Assembly (NCBI RefSeq): GCF_954871325.1
Contig: NC_088775.1
Coordinates: forward strand, 83,801,561 to 83,865,560
Length of the DNA stretch: 64,000 nucleotides
Direction of reading: 5' to 3'
From: Gordionus sp. m RMFG-2023
Lineage: Eukaryota > Nematomorpha > Gordioida > Chordodea > Parachordodidae
The notes beneath the pieces were generated by a model, which ran no database searches, was not told the origin of the DNA, and saw only the letters and a list, made by a program, of their open reading frames with translations. Positions 1-12,619 of this stretch are shown piece after piece; position 1 is the stretch's first letter, and the number at the start of each line of letters is the position of its first letter. A program made the translations under genes and the position numbers.

Positions 1-1866
1 TGTCGTTAGATGGCATCGGACTTTAAAAAAACAATGACCACTAAATGAACGCTGCCCATAAAAACATGGGATAGAAACGAAGGAGGGCCTTCTTATCAAT
101 GGATGTGTATAGTATTGGATCATTATTGTGTTTGATATGTATGAGTTGATCGTCCACAATTTTAGATTTGGGTCTTTAAAATAAATATCAGTTATTTTAA
201 TAGGAAATATTAGTGAATTATCTGATAAACATGGTTGATATTTCTAGTGTACATAGCCTTATCTATGGAGTGGGAAGTTTGGAAACCAGTCTCAAATTAA
301 TTCCAGCTGGCCTAAATCGAATTATATATGAAATTAGTAAATTATAATTAAAAAATGAGCGAATATCGAATAAATTAGTTATTTACAACAATTTATCCAT
401 ATATAATTTGCGGAATATATATCAATTATTGATATGATAATTAAATTAATATTATATGCAAAAAAAATTTAAAGTCCTCTTAATTAGTGTCAATCCTTTA
501 AACAAATATTCCTTATTTCATCTCTGCGTGTGAAGAAAAAAGAAGTGTAAAGGTTCAAAAGCAAGATTGATAAATTTACTATAATAGAAATCCATGGGAT
601 GGTATTGTGATAAGTGAGAATAAGTCATAAAGGTTATTGACAGAATAATTGTCATAGAAATCGCCATTAGGATTTATTAAATCTTTCATACGTGCTGAAA
701 ATAGACACGTAGGTAATAATATAATGGTTTTTAGGTAGGAAATAAAAAAAAATGATATAGATTTATAAAATATTAACTGGTGAAGATATCGCTGCCCGTC
801 ATATATTATTTGTAGAAATATTTTATGGGTAGAAAAAGGAGGTCCCTCTGTTTTAGGCTAGAATCGAAATAAATGGTAAAATTGTTTTAAAAAAGGGGGC
901 ATGATACCATTAGTTAGGAGAGTCGATTTTAATGAGTAATCTTTAAAAAGTTAATATTTGATTGCAAATATGATGAGAGAATCGATTTTTGAAAAAAAAC
1001 CTTCCTGGAGATAACAAGCAAGCCTAAATATGGAGATTGAAAAGTGATAATATGGCATATAGGGCTAGATATGTCGGAAGCGGGAAATATAAGAGAGATA
1101 TTGTTGAAGCAGGATTGATAAAGGATATATTTGAGAATTTGATATCAAATATTTATAATGTTCCAAAATGGCATTAGTCCTATGAAGAGGTATTAATTAA
1201 ATTAAAAGTAGCAAATAAAAAGAGGGTTGTTCATTTTAAATAAAAGTTATTAATGATATGAATACGGTAAGAAGATTAAAGAAAAAATTTGGTACATGCA
1301 GTATAACAATACAGCATCCTACATCCTACTTATCGAAGCAATGCCATGATAAAATCTTTGGCAACCTAGGGCCAAATCAAAAGCGGAAACCCCCAATTTG
1401 CTAAGATTTAAAAAAATAACAAACTAGATTAGTCATTTTTACAATATTCACGAATAAGAAGCATAGAATATGATCTAGAGAAATGACTGAATTAAGTCAA
1501 ATTATGCATAATTTATATATAATATTTTCATAAAATGCAATTCACTTTTAAACGCGAAAGATATTTATGATAGTCACATTTTTGACTGAAGACTTCCGAA
1601 ACGTAGCATAGTTTTCTCATAAAGGTGGATCTTAAAAGGCTCTGTGATTATACTTCTGTTTAGCACAATCGTGCATAGATATAGCTAAGATGCCGGGGGA
1701 GGGGGACTATTAGGTTGGGTTTTTTTGGTACATTTTATTGCAAGTTTTTAAATCTATTTATTGCAGGCCCAAGATATGTAATATTTTTTTAATCTTAGCG
1801 TTTCAATTTTTTTAATAAAAATCCTTTTTTCTAAAAAAAAAAAATTGAATTATAGTTATTCATTAT
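1..1866. other. Non-coding AT-rich sequence
   Basis: Stops in all frames and no ORF over 60 codons. No recognised repeat or RNA gene. Confidence 0.6.
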
Positions 1867-2056
1867 TTTAAAAAATGACCCGATTGAAATTTAAAAAAAA
1901 ATAATATCATGGAAGCCTGGAGATTTTTCTTATAGATGGCTAAAAGATTTGGGCATCTATTTGCCAAATCTCGAGGTTTTCATAATATTATTTTGGCTAA
2001 TTAATCGGGTCGTTTATAAAAATCGGCCCAAATCGGAACGTTTAACAACTCTAATA
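1867..2056. mobile_element. TAGTGTTGTTAAACGG MITE, degenerate copy
   Basis: Right half clear (GTTTAACAACTCTA and CCAAATCTCGAGG core); left end decayed. Confidence 0.6.
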
Positions 2057-2066
2057 ACATTATTTA

Positions 2067-2367
2067 TAGTAGGGGCGTGAACCCAACCCCTCGTTTTGCT
2101 GAACCCGGACCTAACCCCTTTTTTAAAAAGTTGAGAGATGTTTATAAGAAATATATCAAAAGAGATTATTTTTCGCCGAATCGTTCTTCTATTTTCTTCG
2201 TATTTTTCAAAATTTTCAGTGTTTTGCCTTCATTTTATAGATTTTATACTCTCCAAACCCTGTACCCGAAACCTTTCTTAAATTTTTCATTTCTATACCT
2301 GGACTCTAACTCGAACCCTTTTTTTGTTAAAAAAAAATTTTTCTCTTATTCTGGTTACGCCTATGCA
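2067..2367. mobile_element. Possible small hAT-type element with GGGGCGTGAACC end
   Basis: Left end TAGGGGCGTGAACC resembles the complement of the right end GGTTACGCCTA; flanks CATTATTT and AATTATTT agree 7/8. Contains CT-rich repeats shared in reverse with 6,835-7,030. The 103-codon ORF over it is low complexity and not a gene. Confidence 0.45.
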
Positions 2368-2727
2368 ATTATTTGGCATAAACGATAAATGATCTTTGCG
2401 GTTGGCATAACACCATTTTAATAAGGAAAAGTGGAGTAATTGGGAATGGATGGATGAAATGCCTAAAGAGTTATGACTTATGAGTGAGTAAGTAAGTATG
2501 ATAAAAATAGAATATATTATATGAGGACAATTTAATGGTAATCTTAATTATGAATTGTTAGAGGCATTGAGGGTCACATATGAATGAATGATTTTAACAA
2601 TAACTTATAATCATTCTTTAATCAGGTTATGATCTAAGTAAAGAAATTAAAGCAAGAATGGTTACCACATTAATAAAATTTCGAGGTGTGAGTGGAGATA
2701 AATAAAAGCATATCTTTGTATATAAAT

Positions 2728-3792
2728 CAGAGACCTGGAGGTACCATTTGTATGGCCCGGCCCAGATTAAAAAATTTTCAGCCCAGTCTGGATTTTTTAT
2801 TCAAAAATTTTTTACGGCCCGGCCCGGGTTTAAAAATTTTAGGCCCGGCCCGGCCCGAATATTTAAAAAAAAATTTGGGGGGGGCCCGGCCCAGCCTGGA
2901 TTAAAAAAAAAAAATTTTTTAGGCCCGGCTCAGAATTTTTTTAAATTATATTGACCTGGTATATACAAAAAATTCATTATTTCGTATTATTTCGTATTAT
3001 ATCATATTTTTCGGCGAGTATTATCATTTAATAAGCAAGTATATTAGCTAATGTTGTTAAACGGCTCGTTTTGAGCCGATTTTTAAAAACGGCTAACTCA
3101 ATATTTTCGCCAGAAAAATATTGACTAATATTGAGTAAGCCTCGAAATTTCGATACTATATGTCTAGACCTTTGCTCCTTCTATGAGCAAAATTTTCAGG
3201 CTTGCATAATATTTTTCTGGATAAAAAACTGAGTTAGCCGTTTTTAAAAATCGGCTCAAAACTAGCCGTTTAACAACACTATATTTTTTTATATTTTAAA
3301 CAGATATTTAGTATATTACAAATTGATACTATAAAAAATTTGTGTAAAAAATATTTTGAGAATATACTATGTATTTATAAAAAAAATAAAAATGATATTT
3401 TAATTAATAAAAAATATATTATATATTATATAATAATGTATTTAATCCTTTGCTTATTTATTCCATGGCAGGAAAACTATAATTTTATTATGTAATAGAT
3501 ACTATGAGTGTTAGCTAGTGTTAACTTTCACCAAACATTATATTAATCATAACTATATATAATCATTATAACCATATATAATTGACGAATATAATAATTC
3601 ATGTTTATAAATTTTTTAAAAAAATACGGCCCGGCCCGGTTATTTTTTTAAAAAAAAATTTAAGGCCCTGCCCGGCCCGGGTTTTTTAAAAAAAAAAATT
3701 TTCAGGCCCGGTCCCGGTATATTTTAAAAATTTAAAATACGGCCCGGCCCTGGTACCCGGGCCGGGCTTAGGGCCGGGCCTGCAGGTCTCTG
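2728..3792. mobile_element. GC-rich-ended hAT-type non-autonomous element, copy 1
   Basis: 1,065 bp bounded by CAGAGACCTG and its complement, with a perfect 8-bp target duplication ATATAAAT at 2720-2727 and 3793-3800. Both ends carry arrays of GGCCCGGCCC separated by A/T runs; the middle is AT-rich and shared with the copy at 22,596. A MITE is nested at about 3,049-3,281. The overlapping proline-rich ORFs are by-products of the GC-rich repeats. Confidence 0.92.
3049..3281. mobile_element. TAGTGTTGTTAAACGG MITE, copy nested in GC-rich element
   Basis: Inverted ends of the form TAGTGTTGTTAAACGGCTCG, with GAGCCG hairpins and a shared core ACTCAATATTTT...GCAAAATCTC. It interrupts the 2,728-3,792 element relative to the 22,596 copy, so it is younger than that element. 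Confidence 0.85.
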
Positions 3793-3800
3793 ATATAAAT

Positions 3801-4521
3801 AATAAAGGGGAAGGGAATAGCATTGAGATCCTGGAAATATGAGGATTTGAAGGTTATATTTTTAGATGATCTAGCTTGGAAAGTGGAAAAAAAAGAAGTG
3901 AACTATATAGATTGGTAAGTGTTAATATAATATTTAAAAGAAAGGGGAAAGGGAAAGGCATGAACTATAATGGGAACATTTAGAAAGGGTTACTATTAAT
4001 ATGAGTGATAAATAATTAACAAAAATTGAAAAATCGTGGTTTTAAATTAGCAAGATATGGGAAATTTTTTTTTTCAAATCAGTTTAGAGCCTAAAGATAT
4101 TCCTTAGTTAAAGTATTTTGCCGATTCCTGATTCCATCAATGTTTATTAATGTTCTACTACATATTTTAAATAATTCTAGAGAGTAATACTTGTTCTGCT
4201 TAAATTGCTTTTCTCATAGAAACATCTATAAAAAAAGACGATCAGGTCTACTATAATGTGATGTTTTGATATTAGTACTGAATAAAAATTCAATAAGTTA
4301 GTATCCTAATATTAATTTTATTATAACAAATTCCGCACATAAAATTATAAGTGGCGTATCTTAAAATTAGTAATAAAGAAATTTGATAGAAATTTATTTA
4401 TAAATTTTCATAAATATGTTACATAAAAATAAAATTAATAAGATGGTGTGATGTCAAAAACACAACGATATAATTTGTATAGAAAATAACTATGACGGTG
4501 AGCGCGAAACATTTTTTTTAA
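3801..4521. other. Region downstream of GPCR
   Basis: Contains the 3' side of the receptor gene on the minus strand. Several TTTATT (AATAAA complement) sites lie at 4,300-4,400 but none stands out. Otherwise AT-rich and featureless. Confidence 0.4.
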
Positions 4522-5991
4522 CTAGATAAGAAGCCTTTGAAATCGCATAATAACGTAGCTTCTATAAATGGGGTTGAATATAAAGTTAATGTAGAAGGTG
4601 CAACTTATGTAAACGAATTCCAGCATATTAAAAATTGTGTACCAGATCAAAATTTCCTTGGATCTATATTTGAACAACAAAATATCATTAAGGATTTGAG
4701 AAATTGAGATGGGTAAGAGTAGCACCAAGAACTCGATGGTAAGAATAAGCATAGTCCTTAGATGTTGCTTTCTCTCTTTCATGATCTTTTGTTGGTAACG
4801 TGAGGATTCTTGAATTCCAATTCCTATGCTCTTTGATTCCATCTCTCCAAGATAATTTTGTCCATCATTTTGAGCTTCCACTTGAGTATTAGGACTGCCC
4901 TTGTATGAGTCAAAGACCGTTATGGTCGTTGTAAAAGAAATTCCATAATCTGTTTTAGTAACTAACCTATTAGTTCTCCTTAATGCCATCATCTTGAATA
5001 TTATTATGGCTATGAAGGGAAACACTTTTGTAAACAACTCTCGGCAAACTTGATAGGTTACCCAGAGTTCCTTAAAAATGGGTGCGTCTACCTGATTAAT
5101 CCTATAAGAGTAAAATAGGATGGGATTCGATAAATTTATAGGAAATTGTGGCTTCTGAAATTTTATTCCGTGGCTGTCGTTTTTAACGAAACCCTGAATT
5201 ATATTGTCACGTGATTTGTAGGGGCAAATAGGAATAATTACTATTTTTAACCAATTAAAGGTTGGAATATACCACACAAGCCCATATATAAAGCAGATAG
5301 CAATCATTATCCTTAAATACTTTAGGGTGTAAATTCTTTTGTAAGAAAACGGGTATTTCACAGCTATCATTTGGCTTAGAAAAAATAAGACATATATCAA
5401 AAACCCCAGGGTTATAAAGGGATTGGTAAGGGGAAAATGAATTTTGGATGCATAAAAGTTCCACGGATAGTCATCTACCCATGAGGAAGATATAGATCGA
5501 TCTTGTTTAGGATCTGTATAAATTCTGATCACCCTTACGATCTCAAATATTTCCAATAGCCTTACTCCTAACGACCAAATGACATTGACCAAATTTACCG
5601 CGAAAAACCATTTTAACAAATATTGATTTGCGTTAATACGCTTTTTCCTTTTATATGTTTGCTGGGAACTATTCTGAGCTTGACGTGATCTGTTTGCTAT
5701 CTCATTCGCATGGATTACGCCTCCCATATGTTTTTGGGACAATATTCTAGCCGACATCCGTTTTTGGGTAGAGTGCCCGTCGAGAGGCATAATCGCATTT
5801 GAATTAAACTTTTTAAATAAAAGCCTCACGTGATGCTTGTTTAAAGACGACGCGACTATCATACCCACCATGTTGCCTATGACTCCCAGTGTAAATAAAG
5901 TCGAACCCCAATATTTGTAAATATTTATGTATCGAGGATCAAAAGCGAATATATCGAATAGGAATCTGCAATTTGGCGGTTGCGTGTTCAT
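4522..5991 (-). CDS. Atypical class-A-like G protein-coupled receptor, 489 aa, single exon
   Basis: Seven hydrophobic segments: TM1 ~27-50 (with G-N at 39-40), TM2 ~123-147, TM3 ~188-212, TM4 ~226-248, TM5 ~320-345, TM6 ~411-436, TM7 ~446-472. The region after TM3, SQMIAVKYPFSYKRIYT, aligns with the class-A pattern 'DRY.AV..PF.Y'. The layout resembles invertebrate peptide (FMRFamide-type) receptors, but I cannot assign a ligand. Oddities: the first cytoplasmic loop is about 70 residues and basic instead of about 10; DRY reads SQM; the TM6 'CWxP' reads LLLP; TM7 has NPIYR instead of NPxxY; no Cys is seen at the start of TM3. Uninterrupted frame with TAG stop and no introns. It could be a divergent receptor or an intact non-signalling one. 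Confidence 0.8.
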   Translation of the reverse strand: MNTQPPNCRFLFDIFAFDPRYINIYKYWGSTLFTLGVIGNMVGMIVASSLNKHHVRLLFKKFNSNAIMPLDGHSTQKRMSARILSQKHMGGVIHANEIANRSRQAQNSSQQTYKRKKRINANQYLLKWFFAVNLVNVIWSLGVRLLEIFEIVRVIRIYTDPKQDRSISSSWVDDYPWNFYASKIHFPLTNPFITLGFLIYVLFFLSQMIAVKYPFSYKRIYTLKYLRIMIAICFIYGLVWYIPTFNWLKIVIIPICPYKSRDNIIQGFVKNDSHGIKFQKPQFPINLSNPILFYSYRINQVDAPIFKELWVTYQVCRELFTKVFPFIAIIIFKMMALRRTNRLVTKTDYGISFTTTITVFDSYKGSPNTQVEAQNDGQNYLGEMESKSIGIGIQESSRYQQKIMKERKQHLRTMLILTIEFLVLLLPISISQILNDILLFKYRSKEILIWYTIFNMLEFVYISCTFYINFIFNPIYRSYVIMRFQRLLI

Positions 5992-6834
5992 GATTCAAAT
6001 TTATCACATGATAAAAATATCTCATAAACACTGAGTCGTTTTTGAAAATCAAATTTAAATACAAGGAAAAAAATTATCGAGAAATAACCAAGGATACAAT
6101 TTTAATCAAAAAGGAATTATATAATTTTTAATTCATTTTTATTTTAAATATTATTTATTTCCATTTTATAATGAATCGAAAATGACAAAATTAAGATAAC
6201 CTGTCCCCAATTATTTCGGATGAGTTTTTAAAAATTTTCTTATATATATATATAATATATACCTTCTTACCTGTCTTTTCCTCCTTAGATTAAAAATAGA
6301 AAAATACTAAACTAACTCATTAAAACCCAATTACGCTCGTTATAATAAAAAATTTTGGCAAAAATAGCTCTTTTTTTATCAAATAATACAATTTAGAATA
6401 CTATAAATATAATTTAATTATTCTTAATTTTAAATCATCAAAAAAAAAGTAATTAAGATACTGTAACAATTAATTTCAATTAATTGACTTGCAACCTAAA
6501 TAATCGATGAAATCGTTTCTCGTATAAGATTCATTATGTTATAAATAATTGCAAACACCATAATATATATAAGGAGTGGGGAAAGGAATAAAATGGGGGA
6601 AAAAAATGGGGTTGGGAATTAGGATATCAAAAATGAATCAAATTCTCTTTTCATATTGTATATTTTGCGTTACCATATTATACATGATATGGTAAAAACT
6701 GATAGGCATATAATTATAGCATGAGCTGGCTAGAATGCGCCACCGTTATTTTAAATCACACCGGGTGCCGCTGGAGACACCCAGCTAGGGCATAAATTTT
6801 TTTTCTCCCACATTTTTCAACCCTTATTATAATC
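5992..6834. other. Upstream region of GPCR
   Basis: AT-rich, no ORF. A short hairpin GGGTGCCGCTGGAGACACCC lies at about 6,763-6,782. No promoter motif can be supported. Confidence 0.4.
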
Positions 6835-7030
6835 AGGTATGTGAACCTTTCGACAATAAATACTATACGGGTCCGGTCTAAGAGTTAAAATTTTAAAAAA
6901 GGGTTCGGTTTTAGGGTTTGGGTTCAGGGTTTGAAGAGCATAAAGAAATATTGACTCCATGTAAATAAAAAAACATAATATTTTTTTTTTATATTCAGTT
7001 ATTCTTCTCCACATAATTTTACTAGCAAAA
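6835..7030. repeat. Interspersed repeat related to 2,067-2,367
   Basis: GGGTTCGGTTTTAGGGTTTG and GGGTTTGAAGAGCATAAAG correspond to the complement of the CCAAACCC/CCGAAACC segment near 2,255. A second, truncated copy. Confidence 0.5.
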
Positions 7031-7261
7031 AAAAAATTAAAAATCATTTATCTCAATAACCATTTTTTTAAAATATTATTTTAATCCGAAAGGTCCTCAA
7101 CAAACAAAATTAAACATATTTACATAATTGCTTATATTTGGATCTTAATGAGGATTCTTGTGAAGAAGATCTAATTAGTTTTTTGTGAAGGCAAATATTC
7201 ATTCATTTATTAAATATTTCTAATAAATTCCCCCCAATTAAAATTTTTATTTACTAAATAA

Positions 7262-7479
7262 TAGTGTTGTTAAACCGCTTTGATTTGAGCCTATTTTTAA
7301 AAACGGCTTACTCAATATTTTATCCAAAATAATATTACGCAAGCCTGAAGATTCTGCTCATAGATGGCACAAAGGTAGAGACATTAGCAAAATCTCGAGG
7401 TTTAGGCAATATTTTTCTAGCTAAAATATTGACTTAGCCGTTTTAAAAAATAGGCTCAAAACGAGCCGTTACAACACTA
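7262..7479. mobile_element. TAGTGTTGTTAAACGG MITE
   Basis: Starts TAGTGTTGTTAAACCGC and ends GAGCCGTTACAACACTA; core GCAAAATCTCGAGG present. No clear target duplication. Confidence 0.85.
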
Positions 7480-9694
7480 TAAAATATAATACAACCCTCC
7501 ATCTCTATGTCAGTCGAAATTGTGTTTAGCACAGCGAATGCTATGTTAGGCACTAAGCGCTCTTGTTTATTGGATCAAGATTTTTAAAATCATTTCTTGT
7601 TAAAAAAAAAATTAAAAAAATGATTGCATAATTGACTTATCTTATAATATATTATTTTTGTATAACTTTATTTTTATTCTATGGGGAAAAATATAAGTAA
7701 AAAGGAAATTTAGTATATTACTTCTTTTTTTGAATAGTGAGTAACGTGATGCTTACAAATAAAGAGTAATTCTCTTTTATCAGCGCGGTTGTAATGGTAG
7801 TAAAAAAAAATTTACTAAAAATCTAGATAAAAGATAATATAACTTCATCTAGAATATAAAGCAAAATATTTTGAGTGGGCAGATAAAATTCCCAGTTACA
7901 CATAGTCTAAGAATTTATATATTTGATCTTGATAGCACATATCCGTACCCTGATAATTGTTTTATAATTGGTGATTTCAATATGATGATATTCAAAATAA
8001 TAACACTCAAATAAGGACATTAAAATTAAATATCCTAACTAGATTAACACAATAGGTTAGTTTTGTTCTTAAGTATTTCCGAAGTTAACAAGAATAAGCT
8101 TAAATAATGTTTTGAAGAAGAAATGGAAACTGGAAAAGAATTTCTTAAACTTTAAAACTGTGATTGGATCTCGCGGAGAACTAGAGAACAATATTTAATT
8201 AGCAAATAGAAAATAAAAGCAGGGGAATTATCAAATATAAATAATTTAATAAAGGTATATGAAAAACACATATTGTGATTATACTATGAATGAATTAAGA
8301 TAAAAATGTCATATTCTATCAGAAGACGTAATCTGCAGGATTTAGATGTCCTACACTTTTGGGAAAAAAGGGAGGAACAAATTACCGCAATCTTTCCATG
8401 CTAGCCAATAAACATTCTTGTTTTGACAACGGCACATCTATCTTTTCCCTACTGGGTTAACGTTTAATTCCAAGAGAACCTCGGTATATTTGAATGAAAT
8501 TATTTGTATTCATGATAACTTTAAAATTACAAAATTGAATTATAATTTATTTTATTTCAATAAAGAATACAATATAGTTTATTAATTTAATTATTAATTT
8601 TTTAGCCTTTCTTGAAAAAAATCAATTAGCATTTTATGAAAAGTAATAATTTAATGTATACTTTTAGCAAAAAAAATCTCTAGTTGCACCAATACACTCG
8701 GCTCAATGACGGCTCTAGTGCTGCTCTCTGCTTGCTGCCTATCGGGACTCAGGACTAATATTAACAATTCGGTTCAAGAGATTTTGATCACGTATAAGGG
8801 ATGTTATTTATACTAAAGTATTTTAATAATAAATAAAATATATAATGAAATTCTCTGTAAAAATTTGTTATATGCAAAAATTTATTTATATATTTATTTT
8901 TAACATAAAGATGTTTGGGGAGCGAAATTTTTTTCTTTCTACACCGAATGGATATTAATTTCAGAATAATGCTTTCAGTGGCTTATTAATCATAAATTTG
9001 GCAAAATTTTCGTTGCAAATATTTTTTTCATTTATAATGGTCATACACTAATAAAGCAAAAAATATGTGACAAATTTTAAAAATGGGGTATAGGGCCGAA
9101 GTCTCGAAAAAAATTTTAACCCCCCCCCCCCTCTCCGTAGATAAATCTTCACTACGCCACTGCTCGAGACAATCTTACAACATTATTGATATCAACTTCT
9201 TGATAACTCAACTTAACTCATATCTACTTAGATAGCAGTTCTCTAGCGAGGAAAATGGACTAATTAGCCTTGATTGTCAATCTTGTAAGGAATAATTTGA
9301 CACTATTCCTGTAAATCGATTTTTCAACTCCCACGCCAGAGCTTACTTTGATTACATTAATGAGTGTCTTACAAAGTTTCTTCATTTCAGGAGTTTTACA
9401 GATGTGACTCATCAAACCCCGTCCATGAACCTGCACATAAGCCTTAAATAAAGAGATATATTCACTTACAATAGGTGCTTGATAACAAATGCAATTATAT
9501 GCTTTTCAGTTTTTTTTAGTAAAAGGATAAGCGAACCCCCAATTTAAAACCAAAATATATTTTTTAATTGTGGATTCATATTCTAAGTAGATTGAATATG
9601 AAGAAGTTGATGGGTTAACGAACCAAGATTGTCATCAAAGTATTACAAAAATTATAAAATCATTATGTTAGATAGGGTCCGGCCTTTATAAGTA
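7480..9694. other. Non-coding AT-rich sequence with transposon-end-like poly-C
   Basis: No ORF over 60 codons. A run of 12 C at 9,121 followed by CTTCACTACGCCACTGC looks like a decayed transposon terminus. No other feature seen. Confidence 0.4.
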
Positions 9695-10045
9695 GACATT
9701 TTTGTACTTCGCTACAAATAAAACATGTGCTGGTTCCACCATATCATTCTAGCTCAATGGTCAGGATGATAGGATAGTAGCCATAGTGAAAAATTGGATT
9801 AAAAAGTTCAAACAAGAAAAATGTGATGTTTGGATGACCCATTTATATTATAATAATTCGAGGAACAGTGAAAGTGTAAGGCGTGCTGAATTATTTTTGG
9901 GTCGAAAGACCAAAGTGCCCTTGGATTTTTTAAAACCAAAAGGCAGTGCTATTATATTACCATGTGAAAGAATAAACATAAAAAATTTCCAGTGGAACAA
10001 ATTATATGGGTTCGTTTATTCGATAATAAGAATAAAAAAATGATG
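9695..10045 (+). mobile_element. Fossil LTR-retroelement fragment (gypsy-type integrase part)
   Basis: Short coding relic resembling the C-terminal part of a retroelement integrase core (PPYH..SNGQ pattern, then an 85-codon stretch with GRKTKVPLDFL). No LTRs, protease or reverse transcriptase were seen nearby. An old, broken fragment with no sign of a whole element. Confidence 0.55.
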
Positions 10046-10822
10046 ATAAGGCAATATAATAGAAAATGTGGTATGAAATTGAATCGCATACCGTAGCTTT
10101 CGAGAAGGGAGCCACTGAGATTCATCAATGACCATATTAAGAGACAAGAATAATAATAAGTGTGTAAATATTATTAAATATAAAAACCAATAACATTAAT
10201 TTTAATTTTACATTTTTTTTTAACGGTGATCCATTTTGAATTGTACGATGTTTGACTGTGTATTGACCATGTAAATCTATTTATGTGTGAATAAAATTAA
10301 TAAGGAAAAAATTGTTAATTTGACTATGAGGGTAAATTTATTTGGCTAGTGGGACCTCATTTGGTTAAATTCTATTACACATTATGTATTGAAAATATGA
10401 TAAAAAATATGTTCTTTCTCAGTGAATTTAAAAGTGTAATGTGATTTGGTATTTAATATAAATCGGTGAGATCTTATCGATTTACCATGTGTTGCACGAT
10501 CATTTAATATACCCCTCCACATATCTTGTTTTAAAATTTATTTTCCTTAAAAATTTTAATTCATATCCCCTCGAAATTAAATGTTTTAAAAATAATATAT
10601 ATACCGCAAGGATTGTCTATTTTTCTCAAAAAATATATATGCCTACTCAAAAGTATATTGTGAATTCGTATTATCTGCATTATCTTACATGATTAATAAA
10701 GTTATTCTTTCATATTAAAAAATTTTTTTATATAGCTATTTTTATAAAAAAAATTACATGCTAACTATTCTTATGAATTTATTTATTTACTAGCTATTAA
10801 AAAATAATATGAGTATTTAGAT

Positions 10823-11263
10823 TAGAGATCTGCAAAGTTAGGCCCGGCCCGAGTCCGGTCAATTCTATTTAAGATAATCGGGGCCGGGCCTGGCCGGGCC
10901 TAATATTTAAAAAAAATTCGGGCCGGGTCGGGTCGGACCTTGGATATTTTTTTAAATATATCTAAATTTATCAATTTTATATTGAATTTTTTATGTAAAA
11001 TAAAAATATTTGATTTTATTTATTGAAACTTAATTACATATAACATATGTCTTTTATTTTGAGTAATTATAAAGATTAATTTCTATATTTAAATAAATTC
11101 GGGCAGGGCTTGGTCGGTAAATTTTTTTAAAAAAATTTAGGGTTCGGGCCAGACCGGCAAAACTTTTAAAAAAATTTCGGATTCGGGCCGGGCCGGCAAA
11201 ACTTTTCTAAAAAAAATTTTGGGCTGGCCGGGCTTGAAAAATTAGGCCCGATGCAGATCACTT
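10823..11263. mobile_element. GC-rich-ended hAT-type element, second subfamily
   Basis: About 441 bp. Ends TAGAGATCTGC and GCAGATCACTT, target duplication ATTTAGAT/TTTTAGAT (7/8). GGCCCGG and GGGCCGG arrays flank an AT-rich core that is shared with the element at 39,127. Confidence 0.85.
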
Positions 11264-11959
11264 TTTTAGATATTTTTATAAAAAAAATTTATATGCTAAC
11301 TTTTATGAATTAGCTATATATACACATTATAAATAAAATTCAAAGTGAATAAAATTTAATATTTATGTAAATATACCTAATATAAATCAATTATAAAATA
11401 GGGGATGCTAATATTTTAGTGAAAACTATAAGACAAAAGTAGAATTCGAGAATTCAGATGAAGAATTATAACCCACGAGGGCTTATTGAAAGATAAACAT
11501 AAACACTGGACATATGTATAGGGGGCATGTCGTAAACTGTCAATAATAATGTTTTAACAAATACACTTTTTAATCATTAGATATCAATCAAAGATTGTAA
11601 AATTTTGATTGGACATAATGTATTAGGATTATTATTAATATTTACTTAATAGTAAAAAAAAAATATAGCACTTTTTGATTTTTAGCGTAATTTTGTAAGA
11701 AATATTATTTTGTTTACAATTAATTGAGAAATTAGCATTATGATAAAAATGAGTAATAAAATAGTAAGTATCGGCTTTTTAGGGTTTGCCTTCAGTTATA
11801 TTCTGTCATGTAGGAAATATTAAAAAATTTAAAAAGAATATATTTTTATTTCAATTCTATTTCATTTTCAAATATTCACAGTTTAAAACTTATATTATAG
11901 GATGAAAAATAAATCAAAAATTAATATACATATCTCTAGAGAAATTCTTTGATTAAGGT

Positions 11960-12420
11960 ACTTTAGGATACCCAGTGATTGTTATTAGCTATTTACGTAA
12001 AGTTTTTAAAAATAAGATCGCTTTTTGGCCAAAGTTCTCTAATGTGGTAATAACGAAGTGTAAAAAAAAATAAGTTTTATAATTGGAAATATCTGTTGTT
12101 TGGATGATTTGGGCAGCCTTAATGAATGTGTATTGTGCTATTTTGCAAACGCATCTATGCAAGTATAATCTCATACCAAAGATTACCCACTCGACCAAGG
12201 CGTAAGAGTGATATCGTCTGGTCTTTTATTATCAGATATTTAGTTCGATTGTTGGAAGGAAAGGTGGCTGACACTAGCGCCATTAGATTGTTAATTGCAG
12301 AGTGGCGGGATTCTTTCCCTAAAAAAATTTGTAGAGTAAGAAGTGACCCTCTACTGTGAACCGAAGTTGCAAAGAATGTATGAGCGTAGTGTGACAATAT
12401 AGGAGTTAAGGAGTCCTAAT
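11960..12420. other. Higher-GC unexplained segment
   Basis: Overlapping ORFs on both strands (69-80 codons) with mixed composition, for example LEGKVADTSAIRLLIAEWRD on +. No family recognised; could be a decayed gene or transposon. Just downstream, 12,580-12,630 has a GGGGGTGGAGGCGCAGGGGC then poly-C hairpin typical of transposon ends here. Confidence 0.3.
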
Positions 12421-12619
12421 GATATTCCGAGTTCTTCAGGAGATGTATATAAAAAATTTATTTTTTTTTCGTGAAATCATTTTTTTCATTTTTCAAAATT
12501 TTATGGTTTTTATATTTCCATTTTACGATTTAAAATATTTCATACAAATTAATTTTTTACTTGTAAATTATGTATCTGCAGGGTCACCAGGAGAGGGGGT
12601 GGAGGCGCAGGGGCTCTAG

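Noticed and set aside
2692-2954. Two overlapping proline/alanine-rich ORFs (70 and 68 codons)
   Set aside because: They are translations of the GGCCCGG arrays at the end of the 2,728-3,792 element, open only because of base composition.
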